Origin: Orychophragmus violaceus
Lineage: Eukaryota; Streptophyta; Magnoliopsida; Brassicales; Brassicaceae
Reading direction: 5' to 3'
NCBI GenBank assembly: GCA_030180135.1
Contig: CM058232.1
Span: 90,880,630 to 90,944,629, forward strand
DNA: 64,000 bases
Position 1 is the stretch's first letter; every line of letters begins with the position of its first letter. Of this stretch, positions 34,660-46,803 are shown one piece after another. The notes below the pieces were generated by a model. It saw only the letters and a program-made list of their open reading frames with translations, did no database searches and had not been told where the DNA came from. The translations under genes and the position numbers were made by a program.

Positions 34660-36373
34660 GAAAAAGTTCAGTTTTCCTATCACAAGCATACATTTTGATT
34701 ATATGAAGGCCATTATTCAAAGACTGGAGTTGACTATGAATGGATTCCAATAGAAGCTTGGTTGTATAGTATATCATTTAAGACATCATATATGGAGGAG
34801 ATAGATTCTGCGCTGTTAGTGGATATGATTTGCAGAAAGATTTTTTTAGATGATTATACGATGAGGCTGAATTTGATTTATATTCTATTGGTAGTGAAAC
34901 CCCAAAGGATATCATATATTTTTGATGACGAGGATGTTTATGTGTATCTAACCTCTGTGGATAAAGAGCAACGTAGAAGTGTTTTGCATGTACACGTATC
35001 ACAGATTTGGAAATATTTCTGGTGGCCGAGCAACTTTCATAAGTAGAGAGGGGAAATGAGATGGTGGAAGTTATGGTGGTGAGCTTAATTCTAGTGATAG
35101 TGATAATATTGGAGTTAATTCTAGTGATGCTACTCCTGATGATGGCGAGGAATCCGCACAACAACCTCATGAGCCGTTGGAGAATGTTGATATTAGAGAT
35201 GGTGATAATGTACAACATGACGATGTGCATACTTCTGGTCTTGTTGAATTTGTTGAGCTTCCATAGGTCGTAGAAGAGAGAAAGCGTTTAGATTAATGGG
35301 AAGATGGTATGGGTTTGGAAATAGGTAAAGAATTTCAATCTAAAGATGATGTGAAGTATTTGGTTGATAGAGCTGAATATGAGATTTTTTTGAATTGTTA
35401 TAGCCAACTCAGATACGAATCGATACATGGTGAAATGTCATGAAGCACAAGTAGGTTGTAAATGGTAGTTGAGAGTTGTTGAGGTTTGGAATTCAACTAT
35501 TTTCTCGGTTAAAACATACATGAAGATTCATTCATGCTCTCGGACAAGTTCGAGTGATGTAAGAAACAAAAGGAAATGTACACCACAGTTAGTTGCAAGC
35601 AACTTGACTGGTAACTTTGATATTCCATGTCTTAAAACTATCATCATGCTTGTCTAAGGAAGAGCTGGTGTGGAAGTGTTGTACTCTACGAAATTTAGAG
35701 AAAACCCTAGTTCTTAATGATATCCATGGTAGTCCAAATGAAGGTTTCAAGATATTGCATTCTTATATGTATATGTTGGAAAAGATGAATCCTAGTACAA
35801 AAACAAGTTTGTTTATGGAGGAAAGAAAAATGTCCAAGTACTCATTTGTAGTTTTGGGAGCTTCCATTGATGGGTTTCAAACGATGAGGAAAGTGATCAT
35901 TGTTGATGCAACTTTCATTAAGAATGTATATGGAAGTGTTCTAATTTTTTCCACAGCGCATGATCAGAACCATTACCATTAACCCAATGATTTTTTTATA
36001 GTTGATGGTGAAAAATATGATAGATGGAGTTGGTTTTTTAATACGCTATAAAACGTTATACCAGATAGTCATGACTTGGTATTTAATACTAACAGAAATG
36101 CAAGTCTTATTAAGGAAATAGATGAGGTGTACCCGAGTTCCCAACATGGGTATTATATCTATCATATGTCCCAGAATGTAAAAGGATCAGTTCCACACAT
36201 GAGTAAAGAGGAAGTTGGAAAAAAATCACGGAAATTTCTCGGGTATATACAGAATCTGAAATCCTGCATAAATATGTTGATTTTAGGAACAAATATCCTT
36301 CTGCAGCTGTGTATCTAGATAAAATTGTTGAAGAGAAAAACGGGCAAGGTATTATTTTCCCGGTGCAAAGTAC
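34660..36373 (+). pseudogene. MULE (Mutator-like) transposase, copy 1, 3'-truncated
   Basis: Pieces in three frames in the order of plant MuDR transposases: an N-terminal part (VDYEWIPIEAWLYSISF, 34725-35046), the MuDR DNA-binding-like region (YMVKCHEAQVGCKW...LRVVEV, 35430-35640), then the catalytic core (KVIIVDATFIKNVYGSVL; LVFNTNRNASLIKEI; YPSSQHGYYIYHMSQNV). The first catalytic Asp (VVDAT-type) is present, but the second reads FNTNRN where Asp is expected. Many stops and frameshifts make it non-functional. It ends at the duplication junction, without the SWIM zinc finger. Confidence 0.78.
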
Positions 36374-37206
36374 AATGGGTTAAATGAACTTAAATTAAAT
36401 ATCAATGAAATGTCAAGAGATTAGTAAGTGTACTAACCTTAAACCAACAGATCGAAGAGTTTATAAAAGATGCTAGGAAAAATAATTAAAAAGGTGTTAC
36501 TTGGTAATGAGCCGTCTATGAAGTTAGCAATCCACTAATCCCAAGGTAGCGGACTAAATGAATTAAAAGATGAGAATGAACTTAAAGGCTTCCTTAATTA
36601 ATCAATTGCTTGTGTGTTGCTGGATTGGCATTTTGTTGTGTGCAAGCTTTATTGTTGTATTACTCCGGTGTTCGCCCGGATAGTCCGTTGTTTGTATTAT
36701 TTAGTCTATTCCGGTGTTAGGCCGGATAGACATGGTTATGAAATGAAAGATGTAAAGCCAGTGAAACTCAACCAAAGAATATTCTCATCGATATCATATT
36801 GATAAGGATTATGAAGATTTACATTATTTGGTGTCAATATATCAATGATAATCACTATATATATGAGTATTATGATCTTGTATCAAATCAACACAACTTC
36901 ATAATATTATTCACATTCTATACTTTTTTCAAAAGAGCCATCATATATATCGATATAATAAGGCTTGGATCGACAACGTAAATTGAACCTTGTCGTTGAC
37001 TGTACCAAATTTAAGTCGGATTGGGTTAGATTGTGTGGATTGGGCTTTGATACCATAAAGAATATTATAGAATATGAATAATATTATGTAGTTGTGTTGA
37101 TTTGATACAAGATCATAAGACCCATATATAATGTTTATCATTGACATACTGATAACAACAAATAATGTACAAATATACAAATATAATTAAAATCAACCAT
37201 TCACAA

Positions 37207-37211
37207 GCTAC
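37207..37211. other. Target-site duplication GCTAC (left) of family C solo LTR
   Basis: GCTAC recurs at 38354-38358. The empty site with one GCTAC is seen in unit 1 at about 34105. Confidence 0.92.
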
Positions 37212-38353
37212 TGATAGGCTCAGAGTTTTAATCATATTCTACTGCAAATGCACAGTTATGCAACGTAGTACTTAGGGTATCGAATCCACAAGGACTCACG
37301 GTCACACGATAGATTATATGCCGTCAAGTTAAGCTAAATAAAATCCAGAGAAAGCAGTATATAAAAGCAAGTAAACAGGAAGGTTATTCAATAGAGAAAT
37401 GCGTCAGACTTAGGAAGTTCTCGGGAATTATGCTAGACATTTAACTAATCGGATTCAGATTAAAACAGGTTCAAGAACTAGAAACAAAATGCTAAATAAT
37501 CCAACTCTCGATGAGATTATTTCTATATCTAGCAACCTAGCGATCCAAATCTCTTTGTGATCCTAGAGTTCTAAATAAGCATTAAGAACAGGTTCTATCG
37601 GTTCACAATTTTCCTAAACCAAATCTCTTTGTATCTAGTCAAATTGCTCACTCTAAGTTTGTTCAGATTATATAACTCACACTCTCGTGCTATTGTTAAT
37701 TGTCTAAGATCTAAACCCTAGGTGATCAGTCTAGAATTCAGTATTAAGCACAACTTAGGTGATGAACAATGGATGGTGAATCCTAATCAATCAGTTATCA
37801 AACAAGCATAAAACCTTTGTGAGAATTCCTAAATCTAACTAGGTTACAACTCAGACATATTAGTAATCAAACAACACATCATGAATAGAAAACCAAAAGA
37901 CTTAATAGATAAATGAAAATGGTTTGAAATTCTTCTCTCAATGTTACAAGTAGCAAGAATCAGCCCTTCCAAATCTCTCAAACAAGAACAAAGTTAAGAA
38001 CAAGATAAGGAAAACTAATTAAACTCTCTAAACACGTTTTGGGGTCAGTTTAGAATTAAGAAAAACTTCTGGGCAATTCTGCAAATCTTCAAAACTTGTC
38101 TTTAACTCGCGGATATTGTTCTGTCACACTCAATGTCGACCGACATCCAAGTCAGCGTCGGTCGACACTCAACCGTGGTCGAGAAACCAACTTCAGCTCG
38201 TTGCACAAATCACTAGAAACATCCATTATCCCATCCTTTGCTCCAAACGCAAGTCTACCTGTAGAAGACTCAATAGACTCTAAAAACCAGGTTAAAGACC
38301 CAATATATACAACTATATCATGGTTGAAAACCTAGAAAAACCATGTTATATCA
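37212..38353 (-). repeat. Solo LTR of Athila-like family C
   Basis: 1142 bp, TGATAGGCTC to CATGTTATATCA, flanked by GCTAC. It is related in layout to families A and B (repeated AAATCTCTTTG words and TATATCA terminus) but distinct in sequence. Internal DNA was lost, presumably by LTR-LTR recombination. Confidence 0.92.
38133..38168. repeat. Dyad pair in family C solo LTR
   Basis: ATGTCGACCGACAT (perfect palindrome) at 38133 and GCGTCGGTCGACAC at 38155, spacing 22 bp. Confidence 0.82.
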
Positions 38354-38904
38354 GCTACCTTCTCTCTCCTTCTTGGGTTCCTCTCTCTATCTCCTCCTTC
38401 TTTCGTTCGTCAACAATCCCTTGAACTTAATCTTCTGTTCTACCACAGCCACAAAATGGATCTTTTGTTCTTCTATTGTTGAAGGTAAACTTCATAGTCC
38501 TAGTTAGTTCTTCTCTTTATTATCGTTTTAGCTTAAATCTCGAGTTGGATAAGTTCTTCTATCCACATTGAAGCTATTTTCGGAGAATTGAGCTTGATTT
38601 CAAGTTGGTGTTGGAAATTAAAGAACATTAGGTTTGTAACCATGTTTTCTTGGTGGATTAGGCAATTTAATTGATAATTAATGGAAAGCAGTGGTTTAAT
38701 CGTCGTGAATCGTAGATGTATTAGCGTTTTTTAGTCTGAAGAACATAGTAGAACATGATATTAATAAAGTGGTACCAAATGTAAAAAGGTTTTAATAACA
38801 TGGTAGAACAGGTAGAACTTAATTAGTAATAATACAATAGTAAAACTTGTAGAAATTGGTATTACTGTTGCAAATACGAGTGCTAATGCATATTTTCATT
38901 CATT

Positions 38905-40897
38905 TTTTAGAAAAAGTTCAGTTTTCCTATCACAAGCATACATTTTGATTATATGAAGGCCATTATTCAAAGACTGGAGTTGACTATGAATGGATTCCAA
39001 TAGAATCTTGGTTGTATAGTATATCATTTAAGACATCATATATGGAGGAGATAGATTCTGCGCTGTTAGTGGATATGATTTGCAGAAAGATTTTTTTAGA
39101 TGATTATACGATGAGGCTGAATTTGATTTATATTCTATTGGTAGTGAAACCCCAAAGGATATCATATATTTTTGATGACGGGGATGTTTATGTGTATCTA
39201 ACCTCTGTGGATAAAGAGCAACGTAGAAGTGTTTTGCATGTACACGTATCACAGATTTGGAAATATTTCTGGTGGCCGAGCAACTTTCATAAGTAGAGAG
39301 GGGAAATGAGATGGTGGAAGTTATGGTGGTGAGCTTAATTCTAGTGATAGTGATAATATTGGAGTTAATTCTAGTGATGCTACTCCTGATGATGGCGAGG
39401 AATCCGCACAACAACCTCATGAGCCGTTTGAGCCGTTGGAGAATGTTGATATTAGAGATGGTGATAATGTACAACATGACGATGTGCATACTTCTGGTCT
39501 TGTTGAATTTGTTGAGCTTCCATAGGTCGTAGAAGATAGAAAGCGTTTAGATTAATCGGAAGATGGTATGGGTTAGGAAATAGGTCAAGTATTTCAATCT
39601 AAAAATGATGTGAAGTATTTGGTTGATAGAGCTGAAAATGAGATTTTTTTGAATTGTTATAGCCAACTCAGATACGAATCGATACATGGTGAAATCTCAT
39701 GAAGCACAAGTAGGTTGTAAATGGCAGTTGAGAGTTGTTGAGGTTAGGAATTCAACTATTTTCTCGGTTAAAACATACATGAAGATTCATTCATGCTCTC
39801 GGACAAGTTCAAGTGATGTAAGAAACAAAAGGAAATGTACACCACAGTTAGTTGCAAGCAACTTGACTAGTAACTTTGATATTCCATGTCTTAAAACTAC
39901 CATCAAGCTTGTCCAAGGAAGAGCTGGTGTGGAAGTGTTGTACTCTACGAAATTTAGAAAAAAAACTAGTTCTTAATGATATCCATGGTAGTCCAAATGA
40001 AAGTTTCAAGATGATGCATTCTTATATGTATATGTTGGAAAAGATGAATCCTGGTACAAAAACAAATTTGTTTATGGAGGAAAGAAAAATGTTCAAGTAC
40101 CCATTTGTAGTTTTGGGAGCTTCCATTGATGGGTTTCAAACGATGAGGAAAGTGATCATTGTTAATGCAACTTTCATTAAGAATGTATATGGAAGTGTTC
40201 TAAATTTTTCCACAACGCAGGATCAGAACCATTACCACTAACCCAATGATTTTTTATAGTTGATGGTGAGAAAATATTATAGCTGGAGGTGGTTTTTTAA
40301 TACGCTAGAAACTGTTATACCAGATAGTCATGACTTGGTATTTAATACTAATAGAAATGCAAGTCTTATTAAGGAAATAGTTGAGGTGTACCCGAGCTCG
40401 CAACATGGGTATTGTGGAGAATGAATTGCATGATAGATTTGTGTTAGTGTCCAAAATTATGGCGATTGAGCTTAACGCATTCAAGCTTGAATACAGTGTC
40501 ATTGGAAAAGACGGAATTACTTATGTGGTGGATTTGAGAAATAAAATCTGCAGATGCAAGCTCTTTGATATAGAAAGTACCCATGTGTCCATGCAATAGC
40601 CGCTACCATTAGATTCTTGGCGCCGGAAATTAGGTCAACCGACTTAAAGGATTTGTATGGTTTGTTTTTTCCTTATTACGTAGTAGAGTTGTGGGCTTTG
40701 GCCTATTCAAGGACAACTTTTCCAGTTTCGCATATGTCTGAGTGGATTGTTCCGGAAGATATCAAAACATTTTACGCTTTACCTCCGAACTATACAAAAA
40801 GAAAGGTAAAATTCAAGAAACGGAGAAAGAGCAAGAGAGTGGCAAAGAGGAACATGAAATCTGGTTTCTGTGATGAAGTAGGAGCCAAGAGGATATG
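38905..40897 (+). pseudogene. MULE transposase, copy 2, internally deleted but with SWIM finger and C-terminus
   Basis: It repeats copy 1 as far as QHG near 40398, then jumps to a downstream part: VENELHDRFVLVSKIMAIELNAFKLEYSV, the SWIM zinc finger (CRCKLFDIES, then after a one-base loss PCVHAIAATIRF), and a C-terminus with LYGLFFPYYVVELWALAYSRT and a basic tail. The deletion removes most of the catalytic core beyond the second acidic residue. The frame is broken many times. Together the two copies represent one original MULE. Confidence 0.78.
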
Positions 40898-41092
40898 AGC
40901 CAAATTAGTTTGTATATGTATTTCTAAAACTTTGCGTTTGTTTGCGTCTCCGTAACTTTGATAATTTGGGAAAACTACGATTTGTAGAACTATGTAATAC
41001 TTGGTGCAACTACGATGATTCATTTGAAAGATTCAATTTTCTTATAAAAATATAAAATATAACAACAACAATATAATACAATTGATAAATTG
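40898..41092. other. AT-rich DNA between MULE and LINE
   Basis: No gene. It ends at the LINE target site. Confidence 0.6.
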
Positions 41093-41106
41093 AGATAACT
41101 TTGTTT
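41093..41106. other. Target-site duplication of the LINE (14 bp, left)
   Basis: AGATAACTTTGTTT, repeated at 55877-55890. Confidence 0.85.
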
Positions 41107-41165
41107 TTTTTTGTTTTTTTACCCAAATGAACCAAGTTTCATTAAAGATACTTAAAGTTGTTACA

Positions 41166-41620
41166 TCATTGCCTGTCTTTTGAAACAACAGGTTCAAACG
41201 AGGCAGGAACATCGCAATCTAGAATAGCATGATATAACGGTAAATCAGAAATATATGAAGCTAAACAATATGCCGATCCATTTTCTTCTCTCTTGACGTA
41301 GGTGAATGATGGTTTAATATACCTTTTAGGCACATGAGCTTCATACACAAGGTCTTTAAGGTTGGGTTGTAATCCAGGCTCGTGAAGAGCGGTCAGTAGC
41401 CTTTTTCTGTCCATCTCAAACAAGACTTGCGCCTTTCTCATATTGTCTAAACAACTCATTCCCCAGACCAAAGCCATAGTTTCTACATGTATAGGAGATA
41501 ATGCCAAAGGATAACGTTTAGCACCAAACCACGTAATGTGTCCGCAATCATCTCTTAGAATCCATTCAACGCCTGCGGTCTTTCTATCCTTATTCCAAGA
41601 GGCATCTATATTTCATTTCA
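41166..41620 (-). pseudogene. LINE RNase H-like domain
   Basis: The C-terminal domain reads AGVEWILRDDCGHITWFGAKRYPLALSPIHVETMALVWGM, then VLFEMDRKRLLTAL and YVKREENGSAYCLASYI, the pattern of plant LINE-associated RNase H (PF13456). An expected Asp in the middle block reads Glu-Met-Asp, so it is near-consensus. Stops lie upstream. Confidence 0.75.
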
Positions 41621-42068
41621 ACATTCCTTGGAGTGGAGGATTCCATCTTGTTAACTGCGGTTGAGGGTGAGATTGAGGCGGTTTTTTGCTTCCACGTTGT
41701 AAGTGATTCCATTATGCAGCATCTCCAATGGCCAACTCTAGTATTTCTTGCGATCCTATATCGTTTCCAGAAAAACAGAACTCATTACGTGCCTTCCATA
41801 TCCTCCATACAATCCAAGACCACAAATCCAGGTTGTCCTTTACGTAATCCGTAATGTCATCATAAAATCCCATACCTGCTGTCATATGATAGAAGATGGA
41901 ACCAGCAGTGAATAGGTGATATAAAAACCCAGGGGAGATAAACCCCACACCAGGCGAGCATATGGACAATGAAAGACAAGATGATCAATTGTTTATTCTT
42001 GATCTGCACATCTTGGACAGGAAAGCATCATTAGTCAAACGTTACCTTTTCATAAGAGACAGGACTGG
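41621..42068 (-). pseudogene. LINE zinc-binding RT-associated region, C-terminal part
   Basis: It shows CPRCADQE (then a stop), DHLVFHCPYARLVW and later WIVWRIWKARNEFCFSG, typical of plant LINE zf-RVT. It continues across the solo LTR at 43274. Confidence 0.72.
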
Positions 42069-42073
42069 AATGG
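42069..42073. other. Target-site duplication AATGG (left) of family A solo LTR
   Basis: Repeated at 43269-43273. Confidence 0.9.
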
Positions 42074-43268
42074 TGATAGGTTCTAAGTTTTACCCTATTC
42101 TAAACTGCAAGTGAACAGCAATGTCAAGTAGTATATAGGGTTATCGAATCTACAGGGACACTTGGTCTCAATAGAAACAGAAACGTAGAGATTAAACCAG
42201 AAATAAAGCAAGTAGTGAAGTAAATAAATTGCGTTGCAAGAAAGTAAACAGTAGCAGGAATCGGTTTTGTAAGCAATAAACTAAAAGCGTCAAGCCTAGG
42301 GTATTCTCAGGAAATCAGACAAGCAGACAAGCTAATCAGTCAGGATCAAATTAAACTCAGTTCTAGAACTCAAATCACGGAAATAGAGTTAACCAAATCT
42401 CTTTGCGAAAACTCTCTAAGCCTAAGTGCAGTAACCCAAATCTCTTTGCAATTACTAACAGATTAAACTAGCATTAAGTTCAAGTTCGATATGTTCACAA
42501 TTAAACTAAGCCAAATCTCTTTGCGAATAATTTAATTGCTCAACCTAAATAGTTCAGATTCCTAAACCCCACTCTCGTGACGTATTTAGCAACCTAAGAT
42601 CTAGATTCTAATTGATCAGGTTAGAACTAGCTTTAAGCACAATTTAGTTTGAAGAACATTCTAATCATGTGAATCCTAACTGAATTAAACAAGTCTAGCA
42701 AGTCATCAAACCCTAATGAGAAACTCTAAACTCAACTATGGATCTACTCAGACATGATTAATGAAAACATAATCAAAGAAATAATAGATTGCATATAAGA
42801 AATTAAATAGATAAAGGGGTTCGAAATCTTCTCCAAAATAAGTGAATACAGGAAATAGATCAGCCCCAAAAGCTCTAGAAATCTCTTAGCTCTAAGTATG
42901 AAAGCGTAACTAAATAAAACACCAAAAACTAGTATATATAGGCATAATCTCGGATGGGGCTTCTGTGTAAATACTGGAACTATCTTGGGCTTCTTTGAAA
43001 ATCTTCATAACTTCATTAAACCGACGTGTACGGCCCATCTCGGTAGTGTGTCGACCGATGCACAAGGTGTGTCGGTCGATGCATGATCAATAAATCAGGC
43101 AGTGACTTCAGCTCTCGGCCAAAACGTCCCAAAAGTCCCAAAATGCTCCAAATATCTCCAATTAGCTCCAAACTTGATTAAACCTGTAAAAGACTCTAAA
43201 CGAATACAAAAGACACTAAAAACACATCTATATCATGGTCTAAACTGGGTAAAAACCATGATATATCA
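42074..43268 (-). repeat. Solo LTR of Athila family A
   Basis: 1195 bp, exactly the length of the LTRs of the complete family A element, in minus orientation, flanked by AATGG. It has a dyad pair at 43048-43082. Confidence 0.95.
43048..43082. repeat. Dyad pair in family A solo LTR
   Basis: GTGTCGACCGATGC at 43048 and GTGTCGGTCGATGC at 43069, 21 bp apart, the reverse complement of the pair at 2013. Confidence 0.85.
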
Positions 43269-43273
43269 AATGG

Positions 43274-43632
43274 CGCTATTGATGCATTTCCATATGAAAT
43301 GTGTGATCTTAAAAAAGTTGGGAGGCTCCATGTTTTAGCTGAAAGGTCTTTTAAGCTCGGTTGATTGACCATTTCCTTCGGCTTCTCTTTCTTCTGAAAT
43401 CTGTTAGACCATAACCAATATGCATATTTCACAGTGAACCGACCATCCTTGGTATGATTCCATGAATAGTCAGTGTCGACAACAACATTAACTGGACGGG
43501 TCTGAAGGATCGGCTAAATGTATTCTTCAACCAAAAAAATTTCAGGCGATGAACATTCCATTGATCAGAACCAGGGTCTTTAAGATATGTGATGGTAACC
43601 TGCTCTTGATTTATATCTGCTCTGATCCTTGG
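43274..43632 (-). pseudogene. LINE zinc-binding RT-associated region, N-terminal part
   Basis: Minus-strand pieces DPGSDQWNVHRLKFFW, then GRFTVKYAYWLWSNRFQKK and TWSLPTFL..., the stretch that links RT to zf-RVT in plant LINEs. It contains frameshifts. Confidence 0.68.
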
Positions 43633-43637
43633 GTGCC
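43633..43637. other. Target-site duplication GTGCC (left) of family B element
   Basis: Repeated at 53081-53085 and also at 44828-44832 because of a duplication. Confidence 0.9.
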
Positions 43638-44827
43638 TGATATACCATGGATATTAGGGTTTTTAACCATAGTATATGTCTTATTTATCGAGTCTTTTAT
43701 TATGTTTTGGAGTCTTTTAGGTATGTTTACAGGTCTAGGTACGTTTGGAGCGGATTTGTAGATTATGGCGCATTTTGGAGCATTTTGGAGCATTTACCCG
43801 AGAGGAAGAGTTCAGTGCCCAAAACAGAGATTTGCATCGATCGACACACATGCGAATCAGACTTATTCTCGGCGGTTTAATGAAGAGTTTTGAAATTGTA
43901 CTTTGGCCCAGAAGTTTCTCATAATTAAAAAGAAGCCCCAGCCGTGATTAGATCATTATATTAGGGTTTTTAAGCCATTGTTTAGGCGACGTTTTTACTA
44001 ACGCTTTCATACTTTGAGCATAAGATTTTAGAGCTTTTGGGGCTGATCTGAACCTGTACTGTTTCCTGCTTTTGGAGAAGATTTCGAACCCCTTTTATTC
44101 TTATTCTCTATTTATGCAATCTATTTATTCATTGATTTGTGTTTCATTGATCATGTCTGAGTAGATTCATAGTTAGGTTTAGGGATTCTCGTTAGGGATT
44201 TCATGACTTGTTAGATTGATTTATTCACTTAAGGATTCATATCTTATTTGTTCTTCAACCTGAATTGTGCTTAAAACTAGTTTCTAACTTGATCACTTAG
44301 AATCTAGACTTTAGGTTATTAAATTGACACGAAAGTGTGGTTTAGAATCTGAACTATTTAGGTTGAGCAATTTAATTATCCGCAAAGAAATTTGGTTTAA
44401 TTGAATTTTGAACAAATCAAACTTGCACTTAAGGCTAGTTTAATCTGTTAGGAATTGCAAAGAAATTTGGGTTTCTACTAATTAGACTTAGAGAATTCTC
44501 GCAACGAAAGTTGGTTAGTTCTATATCTGTGTTTGAGTTCTAGAACTGAACTTAATTTGATCATGACTGATAGTTTAATCTGCTTGTCTGATTTCCTGAG
44601 AACTCCTTAGACTTGACGCTTTTAGTACCTGCTTACAAACCACTCTTGCTACTGATTTATTTTTCTGCTTAGTTATTTAGTTTCTGATTAATCTCTCCTA
44701 GTTTAACTTGACATTCTGCAATCTATCGTAAGGTCTAGAGTCTCTGTAGATTTCGATACCCTATATACTACTGTCACGTCTGTGCACTTGCCGTGTAGAT
44801 CTAGGGATTAAAACTCTGATCGTATCA
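43638..44827 (+). repeat. Family B LTR, duplicated copy
   Basis: 1190 bp from TGATATACCATGG to GATCGTATCA. It holds a single dyad at 43834. It shares GCATAAGATTTT and ACTCTGATCG with the 3' LTR, while the truncated LTR reads GCATAGAGATTTT and ACTCTAATCG. Confidence 0.92.
43834..43847. repeat. Single dyad in duplicated family B LTR
   Basis: GCATCGATCGACAC, one copy. Confidence 0.82.
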
Positions 44828-44937
44828 GTGCCTGGGAGGGTCAAGGTGGAGCCATGGATCTTTAACTATGTTGATCCTACTGCCATTACCAAATTTCTTC
44901 TTCGCTCCAAGTTTTATCAATTGAATAGCTCCATGTA
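44828..44937. repeat. Duplicated 110-bp LINE flank
   Basis: Matches 53081-53190 base for base as far as I can read, ending at CCATGTA where it joins the middle of an LTR. Confidence 0.9.
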
Positions 44938-45990
44938 CCCGAGAGGAAGAGTTCACTGTCCAAAACAGAGATTTGCATCGATCGACACATCTCGTGCATC
45001 GATCGACACACATGTGAATAAGTCTTATTCTCGGCGGTTTAATGAAGAGTTTGGAAATTGAACTTTGGCCCAGAAGTTTCTCATAATTACAAAGAAGCCC
45101 CAGCCGTGATTAGATCATTATATTAGGGTTTCTAAGCCATTGTTTAGGCGACGTTTTTACTAACGCTTTCATACTTTGAGCATAGAGATTTTAGAGCTTT
45201 TGGGGCTGATTTGAACCTGTACTGCTTCCTGCTTTTGGAGAAGATTTTGAACCCCTTTTATTCTTATTCTCTATTTATGCAATCTATTCATTCATTGATC
45301 TGTGTTTCATTGATCATGTCTGAGTAGATTCATAGTTAGGTTAAGGAATTCTCGTTAGGGATTTCATGACTTGTTAGATTGATTTATGCAGTTAAGGATT
45401 CATATCTTATTTGTTCTTCAACCTGAATTGTGCTTAAAACTAGTTTCTAACTTGATCACTTAGAATCTAGACTTTAGGTTATTAAATTGACACGAAAGTG
45501 TGGTTTAGAATCTGATCTATTTAGGTTGAGCAATTTAATTATCCGCAAAGAAATTTGGTTTAATTGAATTGTGAATAAATCAAACTTGCACTTAAGGCTA
45601 GTTTTATATGTTAGGAATTGCAAAGAAATTTGGGTTTCTACTAATTAGACTTAGAGAATTCTCGCAACGATAGTTGGTTAGTTCTATATCTGTGTTTGAG
45701 TTCTAGAACCAAACTTAATTTGATCCTGACTGATAGTTTAATCTGCTTGTCTGATTTCCTGAGAACTCTTTAGACTTGACGCTTTTAGTACCTGCTTACA
45801 AACCACTCTTGCTACTGATTTACTTTTCTGCTTAGTTATTTAGTTTCTGATTAATCTCTCCTTGCTTAACTTGACATTCTGCAATCTATCGTAAGGTCTA
45901 GAGTCTCTGTGGATTTCGATACCCTATATACTACTGTCACGTCTGTGCACTTGCAGTGTAGATCTAGGGATTAAAACTCTAATCGTATCA
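44938..45990 (+). repeat. Truncated 5' LTR of family B
   Basis: It begins at CCCGAGAGGAAG, equivalent to LTR position 160, and runs to AATCGTATCA next to the primer-binding site. It carries two dyads where the other family B LTRs have one. Confidence 0.9.
44975..45009. repeat. Dyad pair in truncated family B LTR
   Basis: GCATCGATCGACAC at 44975 and again at 44996. The other LTR copies lack exactly one 21-bp unit here. Confidence 0.88.
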
Positions 45991-45996
45991 AGTTTT

Positions 45997-46014
45997 TGGC
46001 GCCGTTGCCGGGGA
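45997..46014 (+). other. Primer-binding site of family B, followed by a partial second copy
   Basis: TGGCGCCGTTGCCGGGGA, then at 46016-46031 TTTTTGGCGCCGTTGC, a partial repeat that joins directly to the end of gag. It marks the gag deletion junction. Confidence 0.85.
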
Positions 46015-46031
46015 GTTTTTGGCGCCGTTGC

Positions 46032-46766
46032 TGATATGGTGGACAGAAGAGTGCTTTCACAAGCAACCAGAACTCTTCTGGATATGGACACACTGCTGGT
46101 TATCAGAAACCTTTTCAGCAAGGTAATCAGAGGACTTATGGATCATCCTCCTATCAAGCACCTCCTGCTGCTAATGCTCATGAGAGAAAGATGGAAGCAA
46201 TGATGGAACAGTTGCTGAAAGGATAGACTAAGACTAATGTAGACTTCAACAAGAAGTTGGATGCTGTGTATGAAGATCTGAATGGGGAGTTTAAATCCTT
46301 GAGCACACATGTTAAGGAGCTTGATGCTAAGGTTGCGCGGACTGCTGGAAATGTTAAGAAGCCAGATAGATCTCTTCCCGGACGAACTGATGCTAATCCT
46401 AAGTATCATTGCAATGCAGTGACGTTAAGAAGTGGTAAGGAGCTGTTTCCTGCCCAGAAAAAGCAGTTGAGCCTAGAAGAAATCGTGGAAATTGAAGAGA
46501 TGGAAGATGAGATCCGCGGAATTCGCAATGCATCGATCGACACAACCGTGCAACGATAGACGCAAGGCGAAAATGGTGATACAGAACCCAAGCTCGACGC
46601 AGAGGTCGTAACAGAATCGCCTAGCAACGATCGATGCACACCCAGCAACGATTGACGCAAGGTGACTGTCGAGAGTTCAAACGCAGAAAAACTGAAGAAG
46701 TCGAATGAAAGGATTTACAAGCCTAAGGTCCATTTTCCTAAGAACCCCATAAAAGATAAAGAACGA
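46032..46766 (+). pseudogene. Athila gag C-terminal remnant and gag-pro linker
   Basis: It begins within the Gly/Asn/Ser-rich gag tail (homologous to the first 240 bases of the window on the minus strand) and continues through VKELDAKVARTAGNV and NAVTLRSGKEL. TAG at 46224-46226 interrupts the frame where the sister copies have Gln. Four dyads lie at 46530-46658. The whole capsid core is missing, so the copy cannot form particles. Confidence 0.8.
46530..46658. repeat. Dyad cluster (two pairs) in gag-pro linker of family B
   Basis: 14-mers start at 46530, 46550, 46624 and 46645, with spacings 20 and 21 bp. The second and fourth copies carry one core change each. Confidence 0.82.
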
Positions 46767-46803
46767 TAGGCAGTATGCTAAGTGCCAAGAGATCATTAAA
46801 AAG

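Larger units (their letters stand above)
33325..36373 (+). repeat. Tandem duplication, unit 1
   Basis: Sequence from the end of repeat R through the foldback into the MULE transposase, repeated in direct orientation from 36374. The join at 36373/36374 uses AATGGG, which occurs both in the MULE (codons for KYNG) and in repeat R. Confidence 0.85.
36374..40398 (+). repeat. Tandem duplication, unit 2 (with solo LTR inserted)
   Basis: Homologous to 33325-36155. It differs by the solo LTR at 37212-38353, by about 60 bp near 37140-37195, and by small indels. Confidence 0.85.

Noticed and set aside
34778..35230. A 150-codon minus-strand ORF (also at 39028)
   Set aside because: Antisense to the MULE transposase, whose motifs are on the plus strand.
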